Shown: piece by piece, positions 8,744 to 16,173 of the stretch | Layout: each line of letters opens with the position of its first letter | How positions within the stretch are numbered: the first letter of the stretch is position 1 | Assembly: GCA_965200775.1 (NCBI GenBank) | Contig: OZ241383.1 | Location: 2,976,001-3,040,000 of the forward strand | DNA from: Poriferisocius sp965200775 | GTDB taxonomy: Bacteria > Actinomycetota > Acidimicrobiia > Acidimicrobiales > Bin134 | Direction of reading: 5' to 3' | Length of the DNA: 64,000 nucleotides | Made by a program: the position numbers and the translations under genes | The notes under the pieces: model-generated | Told to the model about the DNA's origin: nothing | The model's database searches: none | What the model saw: only the letters and a program-made list of their open reading frames with translations

Positions 8744-9469
8744 TCAGCGCGATGCCCGGCGGACGAGCCAGCCGAAGATGGGGTCGGTTGCCCGGATGTC
8801 CATCATCTCGGGGTGCCACTGGACGGCGAGCACCGAATCGCCCATCTCCAACCCCTCTATGGCACCGTCTTCGGCGTGAGCGGTAACCACCAGGTCTCGG
8901 CCCACGTCGGCCACTGCTTGATGGTGCAGGCTGTTCACCATCGCTGACGGGCCGTACAACCGGTGCAGTGTGGAGCCCTCGATAAACCTCACCTCGTGGA
9001 TGGTGGCATTCACCGGCAGGTCGAACCGGCTGTGAACCGGGACGTGCTGGTCGAGCGTGCCCCCCTGGTGGACGTTGAGGATCTGGATGCCCCGGCAGAT
9101 GCCAAGCACCGGGATCTCAGCCTCCATGGCAGCCGACAGCAGCCCCAACTCCAGGGCGTCGCGCTCGGGTTCGGGAGCGAGCAGCTCGGGGTCGGGCTCG
9201 GCCCCGTAGCGGATGGGGTCGATATCGGTTCCCCCGGTCAGCAAGATGCCGTCGAGCCGCTCGCCGGCGGCAGCGGGGTCGATGTCAACCGGCAGGTGGA
9301 CCGGGATTCCCCCCGCTTCGATCACCCCTCGGGCGTAGTCGGCGAAGTACAGGTCGAGGTCGCGGTTGGCCAGGGTCTCGGGAAAGCCGATCACCTCGGA
9401 CGCTTGCTTGCGCCGACCTGGCAGTCCGATCAGGGGAGGTTTTGGGGCCACAGAATTGTTCGCTTCCAA
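8744..9469 (-). CDS. Class I glutamine amidotransferase, gamma-glutamyl-GABA hydrolase-like (peptidase C26)
   Basis: A 241-residue hydrolase of the PuuD/C26 group. Nucleophile Cys125 sits in LGICRG, the His219-Glu221 pair in QWHPE, and the oxyanion loop in LLTGGTDIDP (residues 77-86). PuuD releases glutamate from gamma-glutamylated amines after a PuuA-type ligase has attached it. The divergent neighbour at 9536 is such a ligase, which supports this role. The start is a TTG with AGGGA 8 nt upstream; a GTG at 9448 is the alternative. It may serve amine catabolism rather than putrescine specifically. Confidence 0.85.
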   Translation of the reverse strand: MEANNSVAPKPPLIGLPGRRKQASEVIGFPETLANRDLDLYFADYARGVIEAGGIPVHLPVDIDPAAAGERLDGILLTGGTDIDPIRYGAEPDPELLAPEPERDALELGLLSAAMEAEIPVLGICRGIQILNVHQGGTLDQHVPVHSRFDLPVNATIHEVRFIEGSTLHRLYGPSAMVNSLHHQAVADVGRDLVVTAHAEDGAIEGLEMGDSVLAVQWHPEMMDIRATDPIFGWLVRRASR

Positions 9470-9489
9470 ACGTTTTGTCCCTAAACGTT
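9455..9489. promoter_or_regulatory. Operator-like inverted and direct repeats between divergent amine genes
   Basis: An interrupted inverted repeat (GTTCG, 4 nt, CAAAC at 9458-9471) is followed by two AAACGTT copies (9468-9474 and 9483-9489). On the minus strand the sequence reads CGAACAATT, which recurs at 14.53 kb and, in part, at 14.74 kb in the promoter regions of the neighbouring catabolic genes. It is likely a shared regulator site, though it overlaps the TTG start of the minus-strand hydrolase. Confidence 0.45.
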
Positions 9490-9535
9490 AGTCTGGTCGG
9501 CCAGGAGGTCTTCAGCCGTCGAAAGGAACCCCGCC

Positions 9536-10849
9536 ATGAGCGACTACGACCGGATTCGTGTGCTGTGGCCCGACCATCTCGGCCTCGCCAGGGGAAAGTA
9601 CCTTCCCGTTCATCTGGCCGAGCACGGCACCGGGCACTGTGTTACCACCTTCGCCCTCGGCTACGACCGCAGCCTGATCCCGGCCCCCGGTGCGTACCTG
9701 ATGGAGGGCCTGCCCGACGTTCATGCCACGTTCGATCCCGCGGCTGTGCGCCCTGGCTGGGACGACGACGCCACCGGCGTGGTGGTCGGCCACCTCGACT
9801 TCAAGGGCCAGCCGTACACCTTCTCTGCTCGTTATGCCCTTCAGCAGGCGATTGCTGCATGGGCTGAGCTGGGGTACAAGCCGAAGGTGGGCATCGAGTT
9901 CGAGGCCTACGTGCTCCAGCCCGACGGGCAGGGCGGCTGGGAGCGGTGGGACACCCCTAGGTCGTTCGTGTACGGCACCGGTCCTTCCACCGACCCCGTG
10001 GGGCTCATAGACGACATAACCCGAACGGCCTGGAGGTGCGGGTTCGCCCTCGAGAGCATCAACGCCGAGTACGACGAGTCGCAGTTCGAGCTAACCCTGG
10101 AGTACGACGACGCCCTCCAGGCGGCCGATGACGCTTTCCTGTTCCGGGTTCTGGCCCGCGAGGTGGCGCTGCGCCACGGGTTGGACCTGACGTTTCTGGG
10201 CAAGCCTTTCCCGGGAATCGCCGGCAGTGGGGTTCACGTCAACTTCTCGCTGGAGGACGCCGAGGGTGTCAACGCCTTCAACAACAGCGAGGCCGCCGAT
10301 GGGCTTTCGGCGCTGGCCAAGGAGTGCATAGCCGGGCTGGTGTATCACCATCAGGCCCTGGTTGCCCTGTGTGCTCCCACGGTGAACGCCTATCGCCGCC
10401 TTCAGCCGGGGGAACTCAACGGCTACTGGGCCAACTGGGGTTACGACCACCGATTCGCCACCAACCGGATTCCCTTCGCCCGAGGCAACGCCACCAGAAT
10501 CGAAAACCGGCTGAGCGACGGGGCGGTGAACCTGCACCTCGGGGTGGCAGCGGTGTTGCAGGCCGCCCGTCTCGGTCATGTAGAAGGGCTGGCCTGTCCC
10601 GACCCGCTTAGTACCGACGGGTTCGAGGAGGTGAACACCGACGTGGGTGCGGCCCCCAGCCTGGCTGTGGCACTGGAGCACCTAGCCGCCGACGAGGCTT
10701 TCATGGGCGCGGTGGGAAACGATGTGTGCGACAACTTCATCGCCAACAAGCAGGCCGAGTGGGAGCGCTACATCGCCGCGGTGGGCGAGGACGTGCCCGG
10801 CGGCGAGGTCACCCCTTGGGAGCTGGCCGAATACCTCATGTACCACTGA
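9536..10849 (+). CDS. Glutamine synthetase-like gamma-glutamyl-amine ligase
   Basis: A 437-residue member of the glutamine synthetase superfamily, shorter than and distinct from housekeeping GlnA-I (about 470). The N-terminal beta-grasp region reads RGKYLPV and the catalytic domain shows IEFEAYVL (metal ligand Glu), SGVHVNFSL (ATP/Glu site His) and RIENRLSDG (substrate Arg). The adenylylation site typical of GlnA is not evident. Relatives such as PuuA, IpuC and gamma-glutamylanilide synthase ligate glutamate to an amine. With the divergent C26 hydrolase and the amidotransferase downstream it fits an amine-activation pathway. RBS GAAAGGA precedes the ATG. Confidence 0.85.
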   Translation: MSDYDRIRVLWPDHLGLARGKYLPVHLAEHGTGHCVTTFALGYDRSLIPAPGAYLMEGLPDVHATFDPAAVRPGWDDDATGVVVGHLDFKGQPYTFSARYALQQAIAAWAELGYKPKVGIEFEAYVLQPDGQGGWERWDTPRSFVYGTGPSTDPVGLIDDITRTAWRCGFALESINAEYDESQFELTLEYDDALQAADDAFLFRVLAREVALRHGLDLTFLGKPFPGIAGSGVHVNFSLEDAEGVNAFNNSEAADGLSALAKECIAGLVYHHQALVALCAPTVNAYRRLQPGELNGYWANWGYDHRFATNRIPFARGNATRIENRLSDGAVNLHLGVAAVLQAARLGHVEGLACPDPLSTDGFEEVNTDVGAAPSLAVALEHLAADEAFMGAVGNDVCDNFIANKQAEWERYIAAVGEDVPGGEVTPWELAEYLMYH

Positions 10850-10855
10850 GCAACG

Positions 10856-10880
10856 GGCCGGCAGCAATTGGCTACCGGCC
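10856..10880. terminator. Possible bidirectional hairpin between convergent genes
   Basis: GGCCGG and CCGGCC arms flank a 13-nt loop between two convergent genes; the right arm runs into the end of the minus-strand gene. There is no T-run, so it is only a weak terminator candidate. Confidence 0.25.
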
Positions 10881-11591
10881 GACCACCTCGTCGAGGAACC
10901 AATCGACGAAGGCGTGGCACTGCTTGATGTTGGCCGCTTCGTGTTGGCGGGTCTCGTCGATGAGGCGGTCGCGGTCCACCCCGCACTCGTTCAGGTACTC
11001 GGGGGGAGCGAGGTCCATGAACGATGTGACGTGGTCCACGTCCACCTCGGGGTGGAACTGGGTTCCCACCGTGCGTCCCATGCGGATGAGCTGCACCGAG
11101 CTGTCGTTGCGGGCCAGTACCTCGGCGCCGGGGGGTGCAGTGAACCGGTCGTGGTGCCATTGCATCCACGGCCCGGGACCGGCAGGGTTGGGGCCGTCCT
11201 CGCCGTTTGTGAGTTCGTACCAGCCGATCTCTGTGACCGGGGACACCTCCACGCTGCCTCCCAGCGCATCTGCTATCAGCTGGCCCCCGAAGCACACCCC
11301 CAGGATGGGGGTACCGGCCTCGTGGGTGCGCCGGATCATGTCGAGTTCGTCGTGGATCCACGAGTCGATCTCCGCTTTGTCGGTGAGCGAGCGCACCGAT
11401 CCCATGGGCACCAGCAGGTCGTAGCCCTCCATCGAAGGGAAGGCGGCGGCGTCGTTGGGCTTGTCGTAGTCCTTGGTTACGAAGTGGATCACGACCTCGT
11501 AGCCCCGCTGGGCCAGGCGGGTTCCCACCTGTCCGGGTAGACCATCCAGTTCGTGGGCGATGACCAGGGCGCGTTTCACAGGTTGAACCAT
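10872..11591 (-). CDS. GMP-synthase-type class I glutamine amidotransferase domain protein
   Basis: A 239-residue GATase1 protein. Cys100 lies in ILGVCFGG and the His180-Glu182 pair in TQFHPE, so the triad is complete. The frame is open far upstream, but the ATG at 11591 is the first that begins this fold and it overlaps the end of the dioxygenase gene by 16 bp. Stand-alone proteins of this type act as hydrolases of gamma-glutamyl bonds, as in AtdA2 of aniline degradation. Its presence beside a gamma-glutamyl ligase suggests the same use here. It is the last gene of a four-gene operon. Confidence 0.85.
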   Translation of the reverse strand: MVQPVKRALVIAHELDGLPGQVGTRLAQRGYEVVIHFVTKDYDKPNDAAAFPSMEGYDLLVPMGSVRSLTDKAEIDSWIHDELDMIRRTHEAGTPILGVCFGGQLIADALGGSVEVSPVTEIGWYELTNGEDGPNPAGPGPWMQWHHDRFTAPPGAEVLARNDSSVQLIRMGRTVGTQFHPEVDVDHVTSFMDLAPPEYLNECGVDRDRLIDETRQHEAANIKQCHAFVDWFLDEVVGR

Positions 11592-12436
11592 ACGTGGGCC
11601 GCGCCGGTTCCCGACACCGACTCGTACTGGCCGAACTGCTCGCCCGCTGCCGTGCAGGCCGCCCCACCCAGGGCCCCGAGCATGGTCAGGTAATGGCCGA
11701 AGTACCCCTCGGGGGCGTGGCGGGAGAACTCGGGGAGGAAGTCGAGCACTGCGGCGTGATCGCCCCGGTGCCAGCAGTCGAGCACATACTCGTCGGCGAT
11801 TCGGGCTTCGGGAGTTCTTACGTGGAGCACCGGGTCGGCGGCCTCGTGGTCGCGGAACTGGCGCAGGGGCCAGAACCGGTGACTGAGCCCGCCGCTGGCC
11901 AGCACCACGACCCGGCGGTCCAGGCCGTCCACTGCGGCGGCCAGCAGTTCGCCGAACAGCAGGAAGTCGTCGGGTTCGGCGGTCTGGCAGACGCCGGCCG
12001 ACACCCAGGCCTCGTCGCCCTGCAAGAACGGCAGCAGGTTGATGGTGGGGTAGTGAACCGGCAGGTGCGGATCGTCGATGGCGGTGATCCAGGTGTCGTC
12101 CCGGTTGCGTGCCTGGGCGGCCCATGCTTCGGCCAGCTCCCGGTCGCCGGGCATGTCGTAGGGCATCTGAGCCATTCCCCGGGGCAGCTCCGAGGAGGTG
12201 AACAGCCCCTGGCGGCGGTCGTGGGAGGCGACGATGTGTTCGATGGTGGTGAACCAGTGGGTGTCGATCACCACCACGGTGTCGGCTGCCAGGGGGCGCA
12301 GCTTCACATCACCCAGGTCGTGCAGGCCGCGGAACAGGGTGGTGTCTTCGCCGTTGTTCATCTCCCGGCGGATGGCTTCGGGCAGCACCAGCGGCGGGAC
12401 GTGAGACACCAAGGCCGCTCCCACGATGGCCCCCAT
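11576..12436 (-). CDS. Class III extradiol ring-cleavage dioxygenase (HpcB/LigB type)
   Basis: A 286-residue LigB-superfamily enzyme. The blocks VVVIDTHWF (residues 54-62, with His60), SSELP (81-85) and VVLASGGLSHRFW (177-189, with His186) closely resemble 3,4-dihydroxyphenylacetate 2,3-dioxygenase. Such enzymes use Fe(II) and O2 to cleave catechols next to the hydroxyls. The ATG overlaps the CYP stop (ATGA at 12436), and the frame upstream is a shadow of that gene. A CHMS-dehydrogenase-like and FAH-like pair for the following steps lies at 39.7-42.0 kb. Confidence 0.85.
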   Translation of the reverse strand: MGAIVGAALVSHVPPLVLPEAIRREMNNGEDTTLFRGLHDLGDVKLRPLAADTVVVIDTHWFTTIEHIVASHDRRQGLFTSSELPRGMAQMPYDMPGDRELAEAWAAQARNRDDTWITAIDDPHLPVHYPTINLLPFLQGDEAWVSAGVCQTAEPDDFLLFGELLAAAVDGLDRRVVVLASGGLSHRFWPLRQFRDHEAADPVLHVRTPEARIADEYVLDCWHRGDHAAVLDFLPEFSRHAPEGYFGHYLTMLGALGGAACTAAGEQFGQYESVSGTGAAHVWFNL

Positions 12437-13707
12437 CAGACCACCTTCACCGGAAGTTGCTTTATGCCGGATATGAAGTTGGAGCGCAGCCGGCTTATGG
12501 GGCCGGCGGGTTCCAGGCGGCTGACTCGTTTCATCAGCTCCTCGAACACCAGCCTCGCCTCCATGCGGGCCAGCCAGGCGCCAAGGCAGAGGTGGGGTCC
12601 GTTGCGACCGAAAGCCATGTGATCGTTCTTCTCCCGGCCCAGATCGAAGCAGAACGGCCGATCGAAGGCTTCGGGGTCGTGGTTGGCGGCGATGAACCAG
12701 ATCACTACCTTGTCGCCTGCCTGGATTCGAGACCCCCGCATCTGCACATCCTGTGTGGCGGTGCGGCGGAAGTGCATGGTGACCGAGCCGGTGCGAAGGA
12801 TCTCCTCCACCGCGGTGGGGGTGAGGCCGGGGTTGGCCTGCCAGGCCTGCCAGAGCTGGGGATGGTTCATCAGCGTCCACATACCGTGGGTCATGGTGTA
12901 GCGAGTGGTGTCGTTGCCGGCCGCCACCAGCAGGGTGAAGAAGTTGTTGAACTCCAGATCGGTGAGCGGATCGCCGTCGATGGTGGGAGCGAGCAACTTG
13001 GTGATGATGTCGTCTCGGGGGCAGCCCCGGCGGTCGGCGGCTTGCTCCTGGGCGTACTGGAATATCTCGATGGCCGCCGGGCTGCGGAACGGGATCATCC
13101 GGAACTCCTCGGTGTCGGTGAGGTCGACCGGATAGTCGGTGAAGTCGGGATCGGTGTTTCCCAGCAGGGCGTCGCCCCATGACACCAGCTTTCGGCCATC
13201 CTGGTCGCTGGTGCCGAGCAGGCGGCCCAGCATCCTCATCGGCAGTTCCTCGGCGATGTCGTGGACGAAGTCGAACTCGTCGTTGGCCAGTGCTGCGTCG
13301 AGCACCTCGCCCACCAGCTCCCTGATGGGGGCCTCGAAGGTTTCCACCGTCCGACGGGTGAAGCCCTTGTTGACCAGCCTTCGCAGCCTGGTGTGCTCGG
13401 GGGGGTCGGTCTCCATCATGGTGCGCCGGGCCTCGGTCTGCTCGGCGTCCATCTCCTCGAGGCGGATGCCCGATGTTGAGGTGAACGTTTCGACGTCACG
13501 GCTAACCGTGAGGCAGTCGTCGTAGCGCAGAATTGACCAGAACCCCGACCCGTCGGCCTCCTCGGTCCAATGCACTGGGTCTTCGGCGCGCAGCCGGGTG
13601 AAGGTGGCGTGGGGGACGCCTGCTACGTAGGTGTCGTGTTCGGTGATGTCGGCGTCGTCGGGGCCGAGGTCGGCCAGGTACTGGTCGGCGACGGTCGTGG
13701 TGCTCAC
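12436..13707 (-). CDS. Cytochrome P450
   Basis: A 423-residue soluble bacterial P450. The heme loop MAFGRNGPHLCLGAW carries the axial Cys374, the I-helix reads LLVAAGNDTTR, and the K-helix EEILR supplies ExxR. The GTG at 13707 overlaps the upstream stop by 4 bp (GTGA), which decides the start over the longer open frame to 13740. CYP125/CYP142-like sterol/fatty-acid hydroxylases share the GND/ETTR and FG...HLCLG features, but the substrate cannot be read from sequence. No ferredoxin is adjacent; those at 26.6 and 54.1 kb could serve it. Confidence 0.92.
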   Translation of the reverse strand: MSTTTVADQYLADLGPDDADITEHDTYVAGVPHATFTRLRAEDPVHWTEEADGSGFWSILRYDDCLTVSRDVETFTSTSGIRLEEMDAEQTEARRTMMETDPPEHTRLRRLVNKGFTRRTVETFEAPIRELVGEVLDAALANDEFDFVHDIAEELPMRMLGRLLGTSDQDGRKLVSWGDALLGNTDPDFTDYPVDLTDTEEFRMIPFRSPAAIEIFQYAQEQAADRRGCPRDDIITKLLAPTIDGDPLTDLEFNNFFTLLVAAGNDTTRYTMTHGMWTLMNHPQLWQAWQANPGLTPTAVEEILRTGSVTMHFRRTATQDVQMRGSRIQAGDKVVIWFIAANHDPEAFDRPFCFDLGREKNDHMAFGRNGPHLCLGAWLARMEARLVFEELMKRVSRLEPAGPISRLRSNFISGIKQLPVKVV

Positions 13708-14522
13708 GGGCCGTCGGACATCGGGTTGGGAGCGGCCCACAGGGTGGTGCCCCCCGCCATCGAGTTGCCCACCTGCCGGTAGTAGCCGCCGATGATCTCG
13801 AACGGAGCCAGCCGGGTGAGCTCCTCGGTGGGGTTGTCGTGCAGCACCAGCTCGGCATCGCCCTGGTACACCGGCCCTAGGTCGGCGTCGTAGCCTCGCA
13901 TCGTCACCAGCTCGTCTAGAGAGTCACGCCCGTCCATCTCGATGGCCGGCATCTGGCGTGTGTGGATCATGGGGTGGCCGTTCACGAACCCGGCTGAGTC
14001 GGCGGTGCCCTCGATGGTGAACCGGGCGTCAGCGATCCGCCTGCCCCAGGTGCTCAAGGTCGCCCCGAACCGCCCGCCTGCTTCCAGCCGGGGACCGGCC
14101 TTGCCGTAGGAGACCGGTCGGGTCATCCAAATCTCGCTCATCTTCTTGGGGTAGCCCTGGACATGGCCCCGGGCCATGGCGAAGTCCTTGTCCACCCAGA
14201 TGTAGGCCGCCCGGCTGTAGGTCTGGCCGTGGTAGGAGCAGCGGACCACCAGGAACACTTCCTTGTACTGGGCCCGGGCCGGGTCGTCCAGCTCCTCGAA
14301 GCTGTCGCTGCAACTCTGCCAGTCGGCCCAGATAAGCGCCACCGCACCGGGGTCGTCGTCCACCAGCTTCAACGGCTCGGGCAGGAGTTCGGCCACGTTG
14401 GCGGGGTCGGTGCGGAACTCCACGGTGAGCATCTCCCCCGAGTAGTGCCACGGCGGTCCGGGCAGAATGCCGCCCACGCCGGTGGGGGTGCGTGGGTACA
14501 TGAAGCCCTTGAGCTCGGCCAC
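13704..14522 (-). CDS. Acetoacetate decarboxylase-like protein
   Basis: A 272-residue protein of the ADC superfamily. Features are the N-terminal PPWHYSGEMLTVEFRTDP, the central SRAAYIWVDKDFAMARGHVQG, GYPKKMSEIW with a Lys pair in the position of the Schiff-base lysine region, and a beta-rich C-terminal half. I use the GTG at 14522; upstream codons in the open frame are repeat-derived and Pro-rich, and an ATG at 14501 is possible. A TATGCT -10 ends 7 nt before this GTG, so the mRNA may be leaderless. First gene of a four-gene operon; it may act as a decarboxylase or hydratase on a ring-cleavage product. Confidence 0.75.
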   Translation of the reverse strand: MAELKGFMYPRTPTGVGGILPGPPWHYSGEMLTVEFRTDPANVAELLPEPLKLVDDDPGAVALIWADWQSCSDSFEELDDPARAQYKEVFLVVRCSYHGQTYSRAAYIWVDKDFAMARGHVQGYPKKMSEIWMTRPVSYGKAGPRLEAGGRFGATLSTWGRRIADARFTIEGTADSAGFVNGHPMIHTRQMPAIEMDGRDSLDELVTMRGYDADLGPVYQGDAELVLHDNPTEELTRLAPFEIIGGYYRQVGNSMAGGTTLWAAPNPMSDGP

Positions 14523-14529
14523 GGGGCCA

Positions 14530-14553
14530 GCATAATTGTTCGCTACCGAACGA
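14530..14553 (-). promoter_or_regulatory. Predicted leaderless promoter with GTTCG/CGAAC operator
   Basis: On the plus strand GTTCG, CTAC, CGAAC forms a perfect 5-bp-arm palindrome at 14538-14551. On the minus strand the right arm leads into CGAACAATTATGCT, where TATGCT (14530-14535) is a fair -10 element placed so that transcription would start at the GTG of 14522. A repressor bound here would block the promoter. Confidence 0.5.
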
Positions 14554-14579
14554 TCTAGTTGCTTCACAGAGCAGTATTG

Positions 14580-14728
14580 GAGCTGGATTGGGGGCGGCTT
14601 GGGCTGAGGATCTAGCAGGTACCCGGGGCTGGGTGGGAGCTGGATTGAGGGCGGTTTGGGCTGACGATCTAGCCAGTACCCGGGGCTGGGTTTAGGCCGG
14701 ATTGGGGGCGGTTTGGGCTGAAGCCGGG
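14580..14728. repeat. 57-bp tandem repeat, about 2.6 copies
   Basis: Copies at 14580-14636 and 14637-14693 and a partial copy at 14694-14728. Each begins around CTGGATTG(G/A)GGGCGG, contains GATCTAGC and ends GTACCCGGGGCTGGG. The array lies between divergent genes and contains the GATCTAG also seen beside the operator at 14550. It has no spacers, so it is not a CRISPR. Confidence 0.8.
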
Positions 14729-14735
14729 GAGATGT

Positions 14736-14748
14736 CGAACAATAGAGT
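14736..14748 (+). promoter_or_regulatory. Predicted promoter with CGAACAAT box for acyl-CoA dehydrogenase
   Basis: The box TCGAACAAT is fused to TAGAGT (14743-14748), a plausible -10. The start site would fall about 5 nt before the ATG at 14760, giving a very short leader. It shares the CGAACAAT core with the two minus-strand sites at 9.46 and 14.54 kb. Confidence 0.4.
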
Positions 14749-14759
14749 CGTGGCCGTGC

Positions 14760-16022
14760 ATGAAGGTTGTGGGCAAGTGGGCCATGGGCCGGCACGCATC
14801 GGGAAGCTCGATGACGCTGGCTGACGGGGTAGCCCGTGACGGGGTGCTGACCGCCGAGCGGGCCGCGGTGGTGGAGCGCATGAGGGCGCTAGGCCCCGCG
14901 CTGGCCTCCCGGTCGGCCCGCTACGACCGCGACGCCGCCTTTCCCACCGAGAACTGGGACGACTTGGCCGAAGCCGGCCTGTTGGGCATCTGCATCCCTG
15001 CCTCCGAGGGTGGTCTCGGCTCGGACTTTGTGGGGTACGCACTGGCCTCCGAAGAACTCGGGCGGCACTGTGCTGCCACCGGCCTCACCTACAACATGCA
15101 CGTGGCGACCACCCTTTTGGTGGGCCAGATCGCCGACGACATGGAGCTGCCCAGCAACGATCGATCCACGTTGCGGCGGCGGCGGGCCGCACTGTGGCAG
15201 GGCATTGTCGAGCAGGGCCTTATCCACAGCCAGCCGTTTTCCGAGGGGTTGGCGGCCGGGGCCACCGAGGGGTACGCCACCGCTGCCGTTCCCGTTGATG
15301 GCGGTTACCGGGTGAGCGGGCGGAAGATATTCGCGTCGCTCAGCGGGGCGGCCCACATCCACAACATCGTGTGCTTGGTGGGAGGCGATCCCCGGGTGCG
15401 CCTGCTAGGGGTGGCGGCCGACTCCGAGGGCTTTCGGATCGAAGGCGAATGGGATCCGTTGGGAATGCGGGCCACGGACTCCCGCAACCTGGTTCTAGAC
15501 GACGTGTACGTCTCGGCCGAGCGAGAGTGGATCCCGCCGGGCATGTTCGATCAGGCCGCTGCCCGGTGGCCGTACTTCTACATGACCCTGTCGTTCACCT
15601 ACCTGGGTCTGATGCGGGCGATCATCGACGCCACCGCCGAGTACCTCATTGGCAGCGGCGGCCCCGATGCCCGGCGCAACCACCCCATCAAGCAACAGGG
15701 GTGGGCGGAGATGAACCTTCTCTACGACCGGGCCCAGGCGCTGTGTTACCGGGTGCTGGCGGAATCGGGGGTTGATCCCGACCCCGCAGCTGTCCGCCGG
15801 GCGTGGAGTTCCACGGTCACCATCATGGACGGCGCTCCAGAGCTGGCCTCTTTGGCTTTGCGGGTGTGCGGGGGGCGTTCGTTGCTGCGGCCGTCCCGCC
15901 TGGAGCAGTACTACCGCGACGCTCGGTGCGGCGCAGCCATGTTGCCGTGGAGCGTGGAGGTGTGTCTGGACCGTCTGGGCCGAGCGGGCCTTTTCCCCGA
16001 AGCCACCGAGTCGCCGGCGTAG
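14760..16022 (+). CDS. Acyl-CoA dehydrogenase family protein
   Basis: A 420-residue flavoprotein with the usual three-domain layout: N-terminal helices to about 120, a beta domain (ATEGYATAAVPVDGGYRVSGRKIFAS to VYVS, about 160-260) and a C-terminal helical domain. The sequence departs from classical ACADs: the usual TEP motif region is weak, and the C-terminal catalytic Glu site is not clear, resembling the HsaA/DszC/XiaF-type flavin-dependent monooxygenases of the same fold. It could therefore dehydrogenate an acyl-CoA or use reduced flavin for hydroxylation. Divergent from the dioxygenase/CYP operon and probably co-regulated with it. Confidence 0.8.
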   Translation: MKVVGKWAMGRHASGSSMTLADGVARDGVLTAERAAVVERMRALGPALASRSARYDRDAAFPTENWDDLAEAGLLGICIPASEGGLGSDFVGYALASEELGRHCAATGLTYNMHVATTLLVGQIADDMELPSNDRSTLRRRRAALWQGIVEQGLIHSQPFSEGLAAGATEGYATAAVPVDGGYRVSGRKIFASLSGAAHIHNIVCLVGGDPRVRLLGVAADSEGFRIEGEWDPLGMRATDSRNLVLDDVYVSAEREWIPPGMFDQAAARWPYFYMTLSFTYLGLMRAIIDATAEYLIGSGGPDARRNHPIKQQGWAEMNLLYDRAQALCYRVLAESGVDPDPAAVRRAWSSTVTIMDGAPELASLALRVCGGRSLLRPSRLEQYYRDARCGAAMLPWSVEVCLDRLGRAGLFPEATESPA

Positions 16023-16035
16023 TGGTCACTTGCGG

Positions 16036-16064
16036 TTGACGGCGCCGCTTGGGATGGCTACTTT
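16036..16064 (+). promoter_or_regulatory. Predicted sigma-70 type promoter
   Basis: TTGACG (16036-16041), a 17-nt spacer and TACTTT (16059-16064). The start site would be near 16071, inside the palindrome that follows, about 100 nt before the binding-protein ATG. Confidence 0.55.
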
Positions 16065-16069
16065 CTGGA

Positions 16070-16095
16070 ATTGTATTTTGCATCAAAAATACAAT
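16070..16095. promoter_or_regulatory. Palindromic operator of GntR type at the predicted start site
   Basis: Arms ATTGTATTTT (16070-16079) and AAAATACAAT (16086-16095) are exact inverted copies around a 6-nt centre. The TTGTAT...ATACAA outline is typical of GntR-family FCD-subgroup operators. It overlaps the predicted +1, as a repressor site would, and a GntR/FCD gene is encoded in the same run at 21024. The only strongly AT-rich patch nearby. Confidence 0.65.
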
Positions 16096-16173
16096 CGGTA
16101 GCCCAGACACAGTCGTTTGCTCCCAAATGATTGTGTGCTTAGGCTGACCCGCATCCCAAAGAGGGGGAAAAAT

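Noticed and set aside
10856..10880. Strong intrinsic terminator
   Set aside because: The hairpin has GC-rich arms but no T-run; kept only as a weak feature.
14580..14728. Possible CRISPR array
   Set aside because: Units are contiguous with no unique spacers and no cas genes in the window.
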